In this document: positions 17,281 through 25,285 of the stretch, piece by piece
Position numbering within the stretch: the first letter of the stretch is position 1
Layout of the letters: each line of letters opens with the position of its first letter
Assembly: GCA_026126205.1 (NCBI GenBank)
Contig: JAHCJP010000003.1
Coordinates: 62,001-126,000 of the forward strand
Source: Maricaulaceae bacterium
GTDB taxonomy: Bacteria > Pseudomonadota > Alphaproteobacteria > Caulobacterales > Maricaulaceae
DNA: 64,000 bases
Direction: 5' to 3'
Notes under the pieces: model-generated
Databases searched by the model: none
Told to the model about the DNA's origin: nothing
What the model saw: the letters and a program-made list of their open reading frames with translations, nothing else
Made by a program: the position numbers and the translations under genes

Positions 17281-17731
17281 GACGGGGCGCGGCGGCTACA
17301 CCCTCGCCGAACTGGTCGTGGTGCTGGCGATCATCGCGCTGATCGTCGCGCTTGTCGCACCGCGGCTGCTGACCACTTCCGACGCCGCCGAAGTGCGGCG
17401 CGCGGCGGCGCTGATCGAGACAGCGGCGCGGGCGGCGCGCGCCGACGCCCGCATCACCGGCCGCGACGCTGCGATGATTGTCGACCTGCAGGCCCGCACA
17501 ATTGAAATCTCGCCGCGCGGCCGGGTTCACGACTTGCCGCGGTCGGTCGAGATCGAGGCCGTCGTCGCCGACACCGAACTGGCGCAGTCACGCGCTGCGG
17601 TGCGTTTTTTCCCGGATGGCGGCGCCACCGGCGGCCGGTTTGATCTCGCCGCCGGGCGCGTCCGCGGCGCGGTGCGGGTGAACTGGATCACCGGAAGGAC
17701 AGAGCATGACCCCCCGCGTCAGACGGGATAA
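17270..17731 (+). CDS. gspH: Minor pseudopilin GspH
   Basis: The protein has 153 residues. A leader MRAETGRG precedes the cleavage site G-YTLAELVVVLAIIALIVAL, with Glu5 present. The C-terminal domain has the GspH pattern (AARAARADARITGRDAAM, then VRFFPDGGATGGRFDL). The ATG at 17270 lies inside the last codons of gspG, an 11-base overlap. The longer frame upstream is only gspG read in another frame. GspH is a minor subunit linking the tip complex to the shaft. Confidence 0.9.
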   Translation: MRAETGRGGYTLAELVVVLAIIALIVALVAPRLLTTSDAAEVRRAAALIETAARAARADARITGRDAAMIVDLQARTIEISPRGRVHDLPRSVEIEAVVADTELAQSRAAVRFFPDGGATGGRFDLAAGRVRGAVRVNWITGRTEHDPPRQTG

Positions 17732-18080
17732 GGCTGGCTTCACGCTGGTCGAGGCGCTGGCGGCGATGCTGGTCGCCGCGTCGGGCTTCGCCGCGATCTA
17801 CCAGATCTACGCCAACGCCGCGCGCAGCGAACGGGCGGCGGCGGAGACCGCCGAGGGTGTGCGCCTGGCTGAAACCCTGCTCACCGAGGCCGCGCCGATG
17901 GCCGGTGAGGCGCTGACAGGCGAAGCCGGCGGCTGGCGCTGGCGCGTTGAGGCTACGCCCGCTGCGCCACCGTTTTCAGAGACGCTGCTGCGCATTGAAG
18001 CGGCGGCCGTCGCCCCGTCTGGGCGCCGGATGACGCTGGCGGTGGAGCGCGCCGCCCCGGCGCCGGAGACGCCGCGATGA
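17706..18080 (+). CDS. gspI: Minor pseudopilin GspI
   Basis: This 124-residue prepilin has leader MTPRVRRDKAG followed by FTLVEALAAMLVAASGFAAI, with Glu5 intact. The globular part (LAETLLTEAAPMAGE, GGWRWRVEA) has the usual GspI shape: a short domain around a conserved W-x-W. It overlaps gspH by 26 bases and gspJ by four (ATGA). GspI nucleates the tip complex with GspJ and GspK. Confidence 0.9.
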   Translation: MTPRVRRDKAGFTLVEALAAMLVAASGFAAIYQIYANAARSERAAAETAEGVRLAETLLTEAAPMAGEALTGEAGGWRWRVEATPAAPPFSETLLRIEAAAVAPSGRRMTLAVERAAPAPETPR

Positions 18081-18772
18081 CGCCGCCGCGCATTTCCGGG
18101 CGCGCCGGGCTGACCCTGGCCGAATTGCTGGTGGCGCTGTTCGTGACCGCACTGGCGCTGGGCATCGTCGCCGAGGGCGCCCGCCGCGCGCTGGACATGC
18201 ATGCGGCGATCGAGCGGACGCGCGCCGAGCGCGAGACGCTGTCCGCCGGGCTCAACGCCGCGCGAGAGCGGTTGGAGCGCGCCATAACCGCCACCCGCCC
18301 GGCGCCTGGAGACGCCGGAGGGCGTCAGCCGTTGTTCGCCGGCGCATCCGATCTGCTGGCCTTCGCCGCGATTGACCCCGGCTATCCGTCGCGGGCCGGT
18401 ATCTATGAATACCGGCTCTACGCTGAAACCGCCGAAGGGCGCGCCCGGCTGATCCTGGCGCGGCGACCGCTGTTAGAGGCCGCGGATTTCGGCGACGAAG
18501 CGGCGGAGCTGGAATCCTGGCCGCTGCTGGAGGGTGAAGAGCCTGTGCGTTTCTCCTATGCCGGTCCGTCCGGCGAGTGGCGCGAACGCTGGGAGGAGGA
18601 GCCGGGCCTTCCCGCACTGGTGCGCATCACCGCAGGCGACGCGACTGTCGTCGCCCGCCTGCCTGCGCCGCCGCCGGAAACCGAGGCGACTGCGAATGGA
18701 ACCAGCGAAGCCGCGCCTGGCGATGCCCGCCCGCAACGCGAACGCCGTCCCCGGCAGCGGAGGCCGCAATGA
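18077..18772 (+). CDS. gspJ: Minor pseudopilin GspJ
   Basis: This 231-residue prepilin has leader MTPPRISGRAG then LTLAELLVALFVTALALGIV, with Glu5 present. The middle has LLAFAAIDPGYPSRAGIYEY and a strand with PVRFSYAGPSGEWRERWEE, matching the GspJ beta-domain that ends in a W-x-x-x-W region. The C-terminus is a basic, low-complexity tail (about 25 residues rich in Arg, Glu and Pro), longer than usual. The start couples to gspI and the stop couples to gspK (ATGA). Confidence 0.9.
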   Translation: MTPPRISGRAGLTLAELLVALFVTALALGIVAEGARRALDMHAAIERTRAERETLSAGLNAARERLERAITATRPAPGDAGGRQPLFAGASDLLAFAAIDPGYPSRAGIYEYRLYAETAEGRARLILARRPLLEAADFGDEAAELESWPLLEGEEPVRFSYAGPSGEWRERWEEEPGLPALVRITAGDATVVARLPAPPPETEATANGTSEAAPGDARPQRERRPRQRRPQ

Positions 18773-19641
18773 ACGCGCGGCGCGGCATTGTTCTGGTCGC
18801 CGTTGTGGCGATTCTCGGCGGGCTGGCCGCCGCCGCCGCCCTCGCCGCGCTGGCGGCGCAGGTCTCGGTGCGCGGCGCGTTGGCCGATCTCGAACAGGCG
18901 CGGCTGCGCGCGGCGGTGGAGACCGCGGCCGCCCGGGCCGCTGCGGCATTGTCTGACAGCGACGAGACCCGGCGCTGGATCGCTGACGGCCGCGCCTACG
19001 TCTTCTCGGTTGATGGCGTCGACCTGACCGTCCGCGTTCTCGCGGAAACGGGGCGGTTCGACCTCAACCAGGGCGACCCCGGCGTACTGCAGGCGTTGCT
19101 GATCCGTCTCGGCGCCGATTTCCGCTCCGCCGCCGACATCGCCGCCGCCCTGCGTGACTGGCGCGCGGAAGCGCCGGAGGGCGCCGCCCGCCGCGACCCG
19201 GCCTATGACGCCGCCGGACTGCCGCAACCCGGGCGGCGGCCGCTGATGGCGCGGGAGGAGTTTCGCCGCGTGCTGGGCGTTGATTCCGGGCTGTACGAAG
19301 CCGCGCGCCTGCATCTAACGGTGTCCGGCGCGGCAGCGCCGGAGCCCGCCTTCGCGCCGCGCGATCTGCTGAGGGCGCTGAACCTGCCGGCATCGCAGAC
19401 AGAACGCATCCTGTCGGCCCGTCGGCGCGGGGGCGCGCCAAACGCCGGCGGCGAAGCGGCGCCCTCGCCGGGAGCGCGTTTTGCAGTGCTGGTCGAGGCC
19501 GAAAGCGCGTCCGGCGCCATGGTGGCGCGGGAGATCGGGCTTGCCTTGCCGGGCGCGAACGGGCTTTTTGACGTCACCTGGCGCATGCCGCTCGCACCGG
19601 GCGAGGCGGCGGGCCTGCTGGAGCCGGACACAGACCGATGA
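18769..19641 (+). CDS. gspK: Minor pseudopilin GspK (tip subunit)
   Basis: This 290-residue protein has leader MNARRG and helix IVLVAVVAILGGLAAAAAL. Like other GspK proteins it lacks Glu5. It contains the family helical insert with FDLNQGDPGVLQALL, RDWRAEAPEGAARRDPAY and a PLMAREEFRRVLGV segment. GspK caps the pseudopilus in the periplasm. I chose the ATG at 18769 because it overlaps the gspJ stop; the open frame extends further upstream only because of high GC. Confidence 0.9.
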   Translation: MNARRGIVLVAVVAILGGLAAAAALAALAAQVSVRGALADLEQARLRAAVETAAARAAAALSDSDETRRWIADGRAYVFSVDGVDLTVRVLAETGRFDLNQGDPGVLQALLIRLGADFRSAADIAAALRDWRAEAPEGAARRDPAYDAAGLPQPGRRPLMAREEFRRVLGVDSGLYEAARLHLTVSGAAAPEPAFAPRDLLRALNLPASQTERILSARRRGGAPNAGGEAAPSPGARFAVLVEAESASGAMVAREIGLALPGANGLFDVTWRMPLAPGEAAGLLEPDTDR

Positions 19642-20660
19642 CGACGCCCGCAACCAAACTGGCGAGTCTGCTTTCGGCCTGGCGCGACGAGGTCGACGCC
19701 GCCGTGGCCGCCCTGCCTGTTCTGGGCGCGGTGTTCACCCGGCGCTGGCGTATCCTGCGCGTCGAACCGGGCGGGCTGCGTTATCTCGACGCCAAGGGTG
19801 GTGAAATCGAGATTCCCGACGACCTGCCGGAAGACGAGGCGCGGGCGCGCGTCGGCGCCCTGTCGCGATCCGGGCCGCTGGCGTTACGGTTCTCACCGGC
19901 GCTGGGCTTCCGGCGCATGGCGAAATTCCCCGCCGCCGCTTCCGCGCATCTTGACGAAGCGGCGCGTCTCGCTCTGCCGAGGCTGTCGCCCCTGCCGCCC
20001 GCGGACGCGGCTTGCGCGGTGGAGCGACCCCGCGCCACGCCGGCCGGTGAAGGCTGGATCGAGGTTCCGCTGGCCATCGTCCGCAAGGACGCTCTAACCG
20101 CCGCGCTGCGCCGCGCTGCGGCGCTGGGCCTGACCCCCACAGCCGCCGATTTTGAGGATTCGGACCCGCTGGCGGCGCCGGTCTGCGACCTGCGCGAAGG
20201 GCGGCGGACGCCCGGCAGCGGCCGGTCCGCCTTCCGGTGGGGCGCGGCCCTGACCGGCGTCGCCCTGCTCTTCGCCGCAGCAGCCTGGGGCGATGCTGTG
20301 CTGCGTCTGCAACCGCGGCTGGATATTCTGGAGCGTGCGCCCGGCGGCGGGCCGGCGCTGGAGGCCGCCATAGCCCAGGCGCGGCTTAGAACCTCTTCCG
20401 GCTCGGCCACGATCGTGCTCGCCGACCTGTCGCGGCGCCTGCCTGACGGGGCTTATCTGACGGCGCTCGACTATCAGGACGGGGTGTTGCGCGTCACCGG
20501 CCTGGCCTGGGACGCCGCGGCCGCCCTGCGCGCGCTTGACGGCGCCGTCGAGTTTGACAGCGCCGCATTCGCCGGCGCCACGGTGCGTGACGAGGCCAGC
20601 GGACGCGAGCGGTTCGAGATCGTGCTCTCCCATCGGCCAGCTGCGGGAGGCGGATCATGA
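19638..20660 (+). CDS. gspL: Type II secretion assembly platform protein GspL
   Basis: The 340-residue bitopic protein has a cytoplasmic part (1-198) with the degenerate actin-like GspL architecture, one transmembrane helix at about 200-222 (GAALTGVALLFAAAAW), and a periplasmic PilN-like ferredoxin domain (LADLSRRLPDGAYLTALDYQ, VLRVTGLAWDAAAALRAL). In known systems GspL recruits GspE to the membrane and pairs with GspM. Sequence conservation in GspL is low, so position in the operon and topology carry much of the call. Confidence 0.87.
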   Translation: MTTPATKLASLLSAWRDEVDAAVAALPVLGAVFTRRWRILRVEPGGLRYLDAKGGEIEIPDDLPEDEARARVGALSRSGPLALRFSPALGFRRMAKFPAAASAHLDEAARLALPRLSPLPPADAACAVERPRATPAGEGWIEVPLAIVRKDALTAALRRAAALGLTPTAADFEDSDPLAAPVCDLREGRRTPGSGRSAFRWGAALTGVALLFAAAAWGDAVLRLQPRLDILERAPGGGPALEAAIAQARLRTSSGSATIVLADLSRRLPDGAYLTALDYQDGVLRVTGLAWDAAAALRALDGAVEFDSAAFAGATVRDEASGRERFEIVLSHRPAAGGGS

Positions 20661-21145
20661 GCCCTGAGGCCAGACGCATTGTCGCCTTGGCGGCGGCGGT
20701 CGCCGTTCTGGCGCTAGCCGCCATCGCCGCCGCCAGCGCCGGAGCAGGCTGGACACGCCTCAATGCAGCCATCGCCAGCGCCGAGGGCCGCACCGGATCG
20801 GCGCCCGAGGCCGACCCCGCCCGCTATCTCGCCGCCGGCGACAGCCGCGCCGAGGCCAGCGCCGGGTTGCAGGAAAGACTGGGCGGCGCCGCACGCGCCG
20901 CCGGAGCTTCGCTGGCGCGAGTGCGCATCGGCGCGGAGGAGCGAACCGACCCGTCTCGCATAACGCTGGAAGTCGAGGCCGAAGGCGATCTCGGCGAGCT
21001 GGCGCGGTTCATTCACGCCGTTGAAGCGGCGCCGCCGGCGCTCGCCGTCACCCAGATGCGCCTCTCCGCCGCCGGCGAAAGCGGTGATCGCCTACGCCTG
21101 ACGGCGCGGATCGAGGCCCGGCGTCGGCCGGAAGCGGTCCGATGA
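20657..21145 (+). CDS. gspM: Type II secretion assembly platform protein GspM
   Basis: The 162-residue bitopic protein has one N-terminal transmembrane helix (about residues 7-28, IVALAAAVAVLALAAIAAAS) and a small periplasmic domain (LQERLGGAARAAGASLARV, FIHAVEAAPPALAVTQMRLS) of the T2SSM_b ferredoxin type. It overlaps gspL and the following gene by ATGA. It partners GspL at the inner membrane. Confidence 0.87.
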   Translation: MSPEARRIVALAAAVAVLALAAIAAASAGAGWTRLNAAIASAEGRTGSAPEADPARYLAAGDSRAEASAGLQERLGGAARAAGASLARVRIGAEERTDPSRITLEVEAEGDLGELARFIHAVEAAPPALAVTQMRLSAAGESGDRLRLTARIEARRRPEAVR

Positions 21146-21621
21146 AGCGCCGGGAGATGATCCTGATTGGCGTCGCCGCCGCCCTTGCGGCCCTGGTGGC
21201 GCTGGATCACTGGCGCCGCGCGGCTGAGCCGTCCACCGAAGTCGCAACGGCGACGGCCGAACCCGCCGCGGCGCGTCCGGCAGACGAAGGCCCCCTCCTG
21301 CCGGCGTTCGACCGGTTCTCCGCCATTGATCAGCGCCCGCTGTTCTCCGCCGCCCGCCGCCCGCCGGAACGCCCGGCGCCGGTTGCGCCCGTCATCACAG
21401 CGCAGGCGCGCGAAACCGGCGCCCCGGCTTTCCAGGTCACCGGCGTCGTATCCGGTCCCGGCCGGCCCTCGGCGGCGCTGATCCGCCAGGGCGCGGACAA
21501 TCGCCGGCTCTATGCCGGAGAGACTTTCGAAGGCTGGCGCATTGAAAGCGTCGAGACCGACGGCGTCGTGGTGTCGCGTGATGGCGAACGCTGGCGCCTG
21601 CCCGTGGGCCGTCGTGAATAA
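21142..21621 (+). CDS. T2SS GspC/GspN-like inner-membrane protein with HR domain
   Basis: The last gene of the operon encodes 159 residues. It has one transmembrane helix (MILIGVAAALAALVAL), then a linker with FDRFSAIDQRPLFSAARRPP and a C-terminal beta-domain (FQVTGVVSGPGRPSAALIRQ, then GETFEGWRIESVETDGVVVS). The PLFS...RRPP segment followed by a small beta-barrel is the GspC homology-region pattern, which contacts the secretin N0 domain. There is no PDZ domain. Some annotation schemes name such proteins GspN; function as the GspC clutch is my inference from architecture, and no other gspC candidate is present in the operon. Confidence 0.75.
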   Translation: MKRREMILIGVAAALAALVALDHWRRAAEPSTEVATATAEPAAARPADEGPLLPAFDRFSAIDQRPLFSAARRPPERPAPVAPVITAQARETGAPAFQVTGVVSGPGRPSAALIRQGADNRRLYAGETFEGWRIESVETDGVVVSRDGERWRLPVGRRE

Positions 21622-21653
21622 ACCTTTTTACTATACTCAGCCCATCTCAGCCC

Positions 21654-24600
21654 TCAGTCAGTTGTTCGCACGGCGACGTTCGTGCCGCCGACAATTTCAT
21701 CCATTACTACGGTTGTGAATGTTTCAATTTCGGCGGCGAACAAGACCTCTATCCTATGGTGCCTTGGTTCAAAGGAAACCTCCTCACCAAGACTGCGAAC
21801 CCGAACCGTATATGTACGCACTTGTCCGACCGAGAAACTGGAGTCGATATAGGGGGCGTGGGGAGCGAGACATGCGCCAGTCTGCGGATTCGTTTCGCAG
21901 ATCGTCATATCCAGCTCCATATATTCATCACTCGGCAAGGCCCATACCACGACTCGTTCCTCAGGATCGCCAATATTAATCGCCGCAACGGAGAAAGCCG
22001 TAACTCCGTCAAGCGGGACAGAGACCACGCCAGGCATGTCCCCCAGCGTAGCGGCGACAGCGATGATGTCCGGCGCGGCGCCTGCAGCCACTGTCACGTC
22101 AAATAGGTTGACGGCGTTAACCGGTGCTGACTCGATATTTTCGCATTCGAAGATTGGCGAAAATTGGCTGGGGCCGACCCAGCCATGCCTGACAGCAAAA
22201 ACAAAGCTCTGAGAGCCACCTGCGGGAATATCTACTGGGGCGTCACGTGCGCCCGTAACGGCGTTGGTGTGTGGATCCGTGGTCTGAAAACTGAAATCAC
22301 CACTAAAGGCATGCGGGGCCGCGAGTCGGCAGTCGTGCCCATCGGTGTTGCCGCTGATCGGGTTGATGATAGTGGCGAAAGCTGTAACCGTGCTGCCGTC
22401 TCTTGAAGTGCGATAGCGTGGCAGCACAGCTGCACGCAAGCGATGCCCGGCTGTGTCGTTAATCCGCAGATTCAGCCTGTAAAGACCTGATGATCCATGA
22501 GACGTGTATACTGCGAGGTGATAGCTCTCGCCGGCGGATGCTTCGAACCGCAGTAAATGCGGAACCCGGCCGAAATGGACAGTTCCAGGGGAGACTGTAG
22601 AAACGGAATGCAAGACAAACTCGCTTGGCTCACCGGTGAACAGAGCGAGTTGAGCCGTGAAATCCGACCCTGAGGTATCCAAACTGACGACGACATCATC
22701 GTGCGCGTCAAGCCGGTACCAGACGGAGTTATACATCGTTCCGCCATTAATAAACGGGTCACCGGCGAGAGAGCGTGCGTTTATATTAGTCCCGACGATG
22801 CTGAGCCCTCTCGTCGTCTGCGCCAGATCGATCACCTCTGCATCAGCGATCAGTTCATTATGGGGGTATCCGATGTACTCAAGGCGAAGAGAGGCGACGC
22901 CCTGCGCGCCGCCACGTGAATCAACAGCGATATGATACGTCGTTCCCGCCACAGCCTCCAAAACTAGACAGCTGTTAGCGTCATTTGGCGGATTGCATAT
23001 CGCATTGCTGATAACCCCTATCAAGTCATCAAGCGCATCACCCGTATATATCGCCAATGTTTTATTGAATGAAAATGGACCTTCGATTCCTGTACTGAAT
23101 CGAAACTGTCCAGTGACAGGCGCTGTCCAGCGCCACCAAAGAGAAGACCCGCCAGGATAACCGGCATGATTGGGCTCGCCGGGTTCCTTTGTCGCACCGC
23201 GATTGTTGAAACTGAAATGGTGAGAAACGCCCGTGATCGGGTGGGCGTTCCGGAACAAATTGTTCGCCGGCGCTGAATACGTGCTCACCTGAGCGAAGCG
23301 GATTTCTTCTTCTCCAGCATCATTGGTAAAGCGTATCTGACCCTGATAGATGGCATTCGGAGCCAGAATGGCCGCATTGACCGAAATCAGCACTTCTGTC
23401 GCCTCGCCCGGGGCAAGTTCGCCAGAGACGGATGTCGTACTCTCCTGCCCGGCGCTGTCGATCAGGGCCAAGCTTATAAATTCTTCGTGGGTTGTTATCT
23501 GCCAGATGAAACTTGCTTCTCCGACATTCCGTACTGTGTAAATCAGTGAGCCGAAACTGTCTGGGTCATCCGGATTCCCGGTCGTGATGAAGGAGACCGC
23601 TGGCTCAACACTCATCTCTCTGGGCGCCTCGCCACCGGCGAGGGCCTGATGGGCGAGATCGACACGGATGCGCGAGCGGACCAGGTTGTTGGAGCCAGTC
23701 ACGACCGGAGAACCCGTAGTCCGTAACGCATTCAGAATCTGTTCAACTGTCGCGTCCGGGTGGGCTTCACGCAAAAGGGCGATCGCGCCCGCAACGTGCG
23801 GGGCCGCCATAGATGTACCTGTTGCATCCCTACTGAGCGCCGCCCCGGCGTTATTGGGGCTGTGTCGGGCGGAGTAGATTGATTGGCCGGGGGCGAGCAA
23901 ATCCAGCATCTGGGCCGAGTTCGAAAAGCTGGAATGGGAATCGGAGAGACTTGTTGAGCCAACAGAGATAGCAGCGGGCACGCAGGCCGGAGCGCTTATG
24001 GAATCATGCCAGCCATGGTTTCCGGACGCAGCGACAGTCGCTACACCAGCCTGCTGCAGGCTGTTGATAATGGATGCGCGCAATTCGTTGACGCATGGCG
24101 AGAAATGTCGCGACCCGCCAAGACTCATGTTAATCACGCCCAAGTTGTAAGCGACACGGGTGTCATACAACCACTCCAGCGCCGCCAGCTGGTCGGAAAC
24201 GAAAGACATGGAACAAGAGGTCGCCCCATCACAATCATTGCCGGTGAACCGCGAGAATACCTGCACCGCGATAACATCGGCCTGCGGCGCCACGCCCTGG
24301 AGCTCGCGGCCCGGTGTCGCCGGGTCTGTGAACGCCGCCCCAGCCGCAATGCCGGCGACATGGGTGCCATGAAAGCAGGAACCGTCAGCCGCACCCTGCC
24401 CGGGAGCATCAGCCTCATTTTCACAGTTGTCGCCCGCGAGCGCGCCAATCACCTGTTGTGCTCCGCCTGGGCAGTACGAGGTCGCGCCAAGTTCAGGGAC
24501 CGTGCTTGAAAAGCAAGCCGACGCGACGATGCGGCCCGCGAATGCAGGGTGTTGATGGTCAACTCCCGTATCCAGAATCGCCAGACCCACCCCTGATCCG

Positions 24601-25082
24601 GTAAAACCCAGATCATGCATTACACCAGCGCCAACCAAGGACGCGGAGCGATGCAGAAATGGCCGTTCGACCCCATCGGGGAAAATTTGTACGCCGGGCT
24701 GATTCTCCAACCCGGTGAGCTCGTTCTGATTTAGCATAATAGCCAAGGCGGGTGTATGGCGAAACACGCGGATAATCCGCGGTTCGTCAGAGCCAGGGGG
24801 CAACTCCGACAACTCGAAAGTTGTACGATTGAATACCTGACTTATAAGCGCGTCCCTGGTGGCCGTAATAATGGCAGCTCGCGCATCGTTTTCCGAAATT
24901 GAATTGATGCCCTCGGCCGCCCCTTCAGCAGCAGTAGGCGTGTCGAAGAAGATTAGCATGCGAACACGCTCGCCGGCGCCCAGCCGTTCACGAGTCTGTT
25001 CATCAAACCGATCCTGAAAAGCAGGCGCCGCCCCTGCAAACAGTATCCACACTGCAAGCAACTTCGCTAGCAATCGGCCCAT
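21654..25082 (-). CDS. Secreted subtilisin-like (S8) protease with shared C-terminal domain
   Basis: The 1142-residue protein has a signal peptide to about residue 21, a propeptide-like region (to about 150), and an S8 catalytic domain with Asp171 (AILDTGVDHQHPAF), His238 (FHGTHVAGIAAG) and Ser424 (TGTSMAAPHVAGA). A beta-rich region with two pre-peptidase-C-like repeats follows (GEPNHAGYPGGSSLWWRW..., SVWYRLDAHDDVVVSLDTSG). A C-terminal domain from about residue 880 ends in NVAVRTTD and is shared with the next two proteases. It converges on the T2SS operon, 32 bases away. Base composition is visibly less GC-rich than its neighbours, with runs of codons uncommon in the flanking genes, suggesting separate origin or relaxed selection. 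Probably secreted to the surface or medium by the adjacent T2SS (inference). Confidence 0.92.
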   Translation of the reverse strand: MGRLLAKLLAVWILFAGAAPAFQDRFDEQTRERLGAGERVRMLIFFDTPTAAEGAAEGINSISENDARAAIITATRDALISQVFNRTTFELSELPPGSDEPRIIRVFRHTPALAIMLNQNELTGLENQPGVQIFPDGVERPFLHRSASLVGAGVMHDLGFTGSGVGLAILDTGVDHQHPAFAGRIVASACFSSTVPELGATSYCPGGAQQVIGALAGDNCENEADAPGQGAADGSCFHGTHVAGIAAGAAFTDPATPGRELQGVAPQADVIAVQVFSRFTGNDCDGATSCSMSFVSDQLAALEWLYDTRVAYNLGVINMSLGGSRHFSPCVNELRASIINSLQQAGVATVAASGNHGWHDSISAPACVPAAISVGSTSLSDSHSSFSNSAQMLDLLAPGQSIYSARHSPNNAGAALSRDATGTSMAAPHVAGAIALLREAHPDATVEQILNALRTTGSPVVTGSNNLVRSRIRVDLAHQALAGGEAPREMSVEPAVSFITTGNPDDPDSFGSLIYTVRNVGEASFIWQITTHEEFISLALIDSAGQESTTSVSGELAPGEATEVLISVNAAILAPNAIYQGQIRFTNDAGEEEIRFAQVSTYSAPANNLFRNAHPITGVSHHFSFNNRGATKEPGEPNHAGYPGGSSLWWRWTAPVTGQFRFSTGIEGPFSFNKTLAIYTGDALDDLIGVISNAICNPPNDANSCLVLEAVAGTTYHIAVDSRGGAQGVASLRLEYIGYPHNELIADAEVIDLAQTTRGLSIVGTNINARSLAGDPFINGGTMYNSVWYRLDAHDDVVVSLDTSGSDFTAQLALFTGEPSEFVLHSVSTVSPGTVHFGRVPHLLRFEASAGESYHLAVYTSHGSSGLYRLNLRINDTAGHRLRAAVLPRYRTSRDGSTVTAFATIINPISGNTDGHDCRLAAPHAFSGDFSFQTTDPHTNAVTGARDAPVDIPAGGSQSFVFAVRHGWVGPSQFSPIFECENIESAPVNAVNLFDVTVAAGAAPDIIAVAATLGDMPGVVSVPLDGVTAFSVAAINIGDPEERVVVWALPSDEYMELDMTICETNPQTGACLAPHAPYIDSSFSVGQVRTYTVRVRSLGEEVSFEPRHHRIEVLFAAEIETFTTVVMDEIVGGTNVAVRTTD
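21657..22445 (-). other. Shared C-terminal domain, copy 1 (263 residues of the first S8 protease)
   Basis: Blocks conserved with the two other copies: HRLRAAVLP, TAFATIINP, QTTDPHTNAVTG, PVDIPAGGSQSFVF, PDIIAVAATLGDMPGVVSV, TAFSVAAINIG, ICETNPQTGAC and the terminal NVAVRT. I do not recognise it as a named family. Confidence 0.85.
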
Positions 25083-25231
25083 GGTCGCCTCACCGTTAAT
25101 ATCGAGCGCGCTCGTAAAAACTGCCCGATTGCCCCGCTCAGCAACCTAATGCTGATCGCAACCTGAATATGCTAGCCTGAGGGTTAGGGTGATAAAACCA
25201 AAAATTGACCAGACGCATCGTGAACGAAAGA

Positions 25232-25261
25232 GGCCGCGGCGGAGAGGGTTCCGCCGCGGCC
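25232..25261 (-). terminator. Rho-independent terminator of the second S8 protease gene
   Basis: A perfect 12-bp stem (GGCCGCGGCGGA / TCCGCCGCGGCC) around a six-base loop lies 25 bases beyond the stop at 25286. It is followed on the minus strand by TCTTTCGTT. It isolates this gene from the S8 protease gene downstream. The rest of the 203-bp gap (25083-25285) should hold the promoter of the first S8 gene. Confidence 0.8.
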
Positions 25262-25285
25262 AGTCCTTTCAGTTGCTCTAAAAGT

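Noticed and set aside
7959..21621. Possibility that the gsp-like genes are a type IV pilus
   Set aside because: Presence of GspH-I-J-K minor pseudopilins, GspL/M and a GspG with the calcium-site motif, and absence of pilT and pilC-M-N-O-P-Q order, fit a T2SS.
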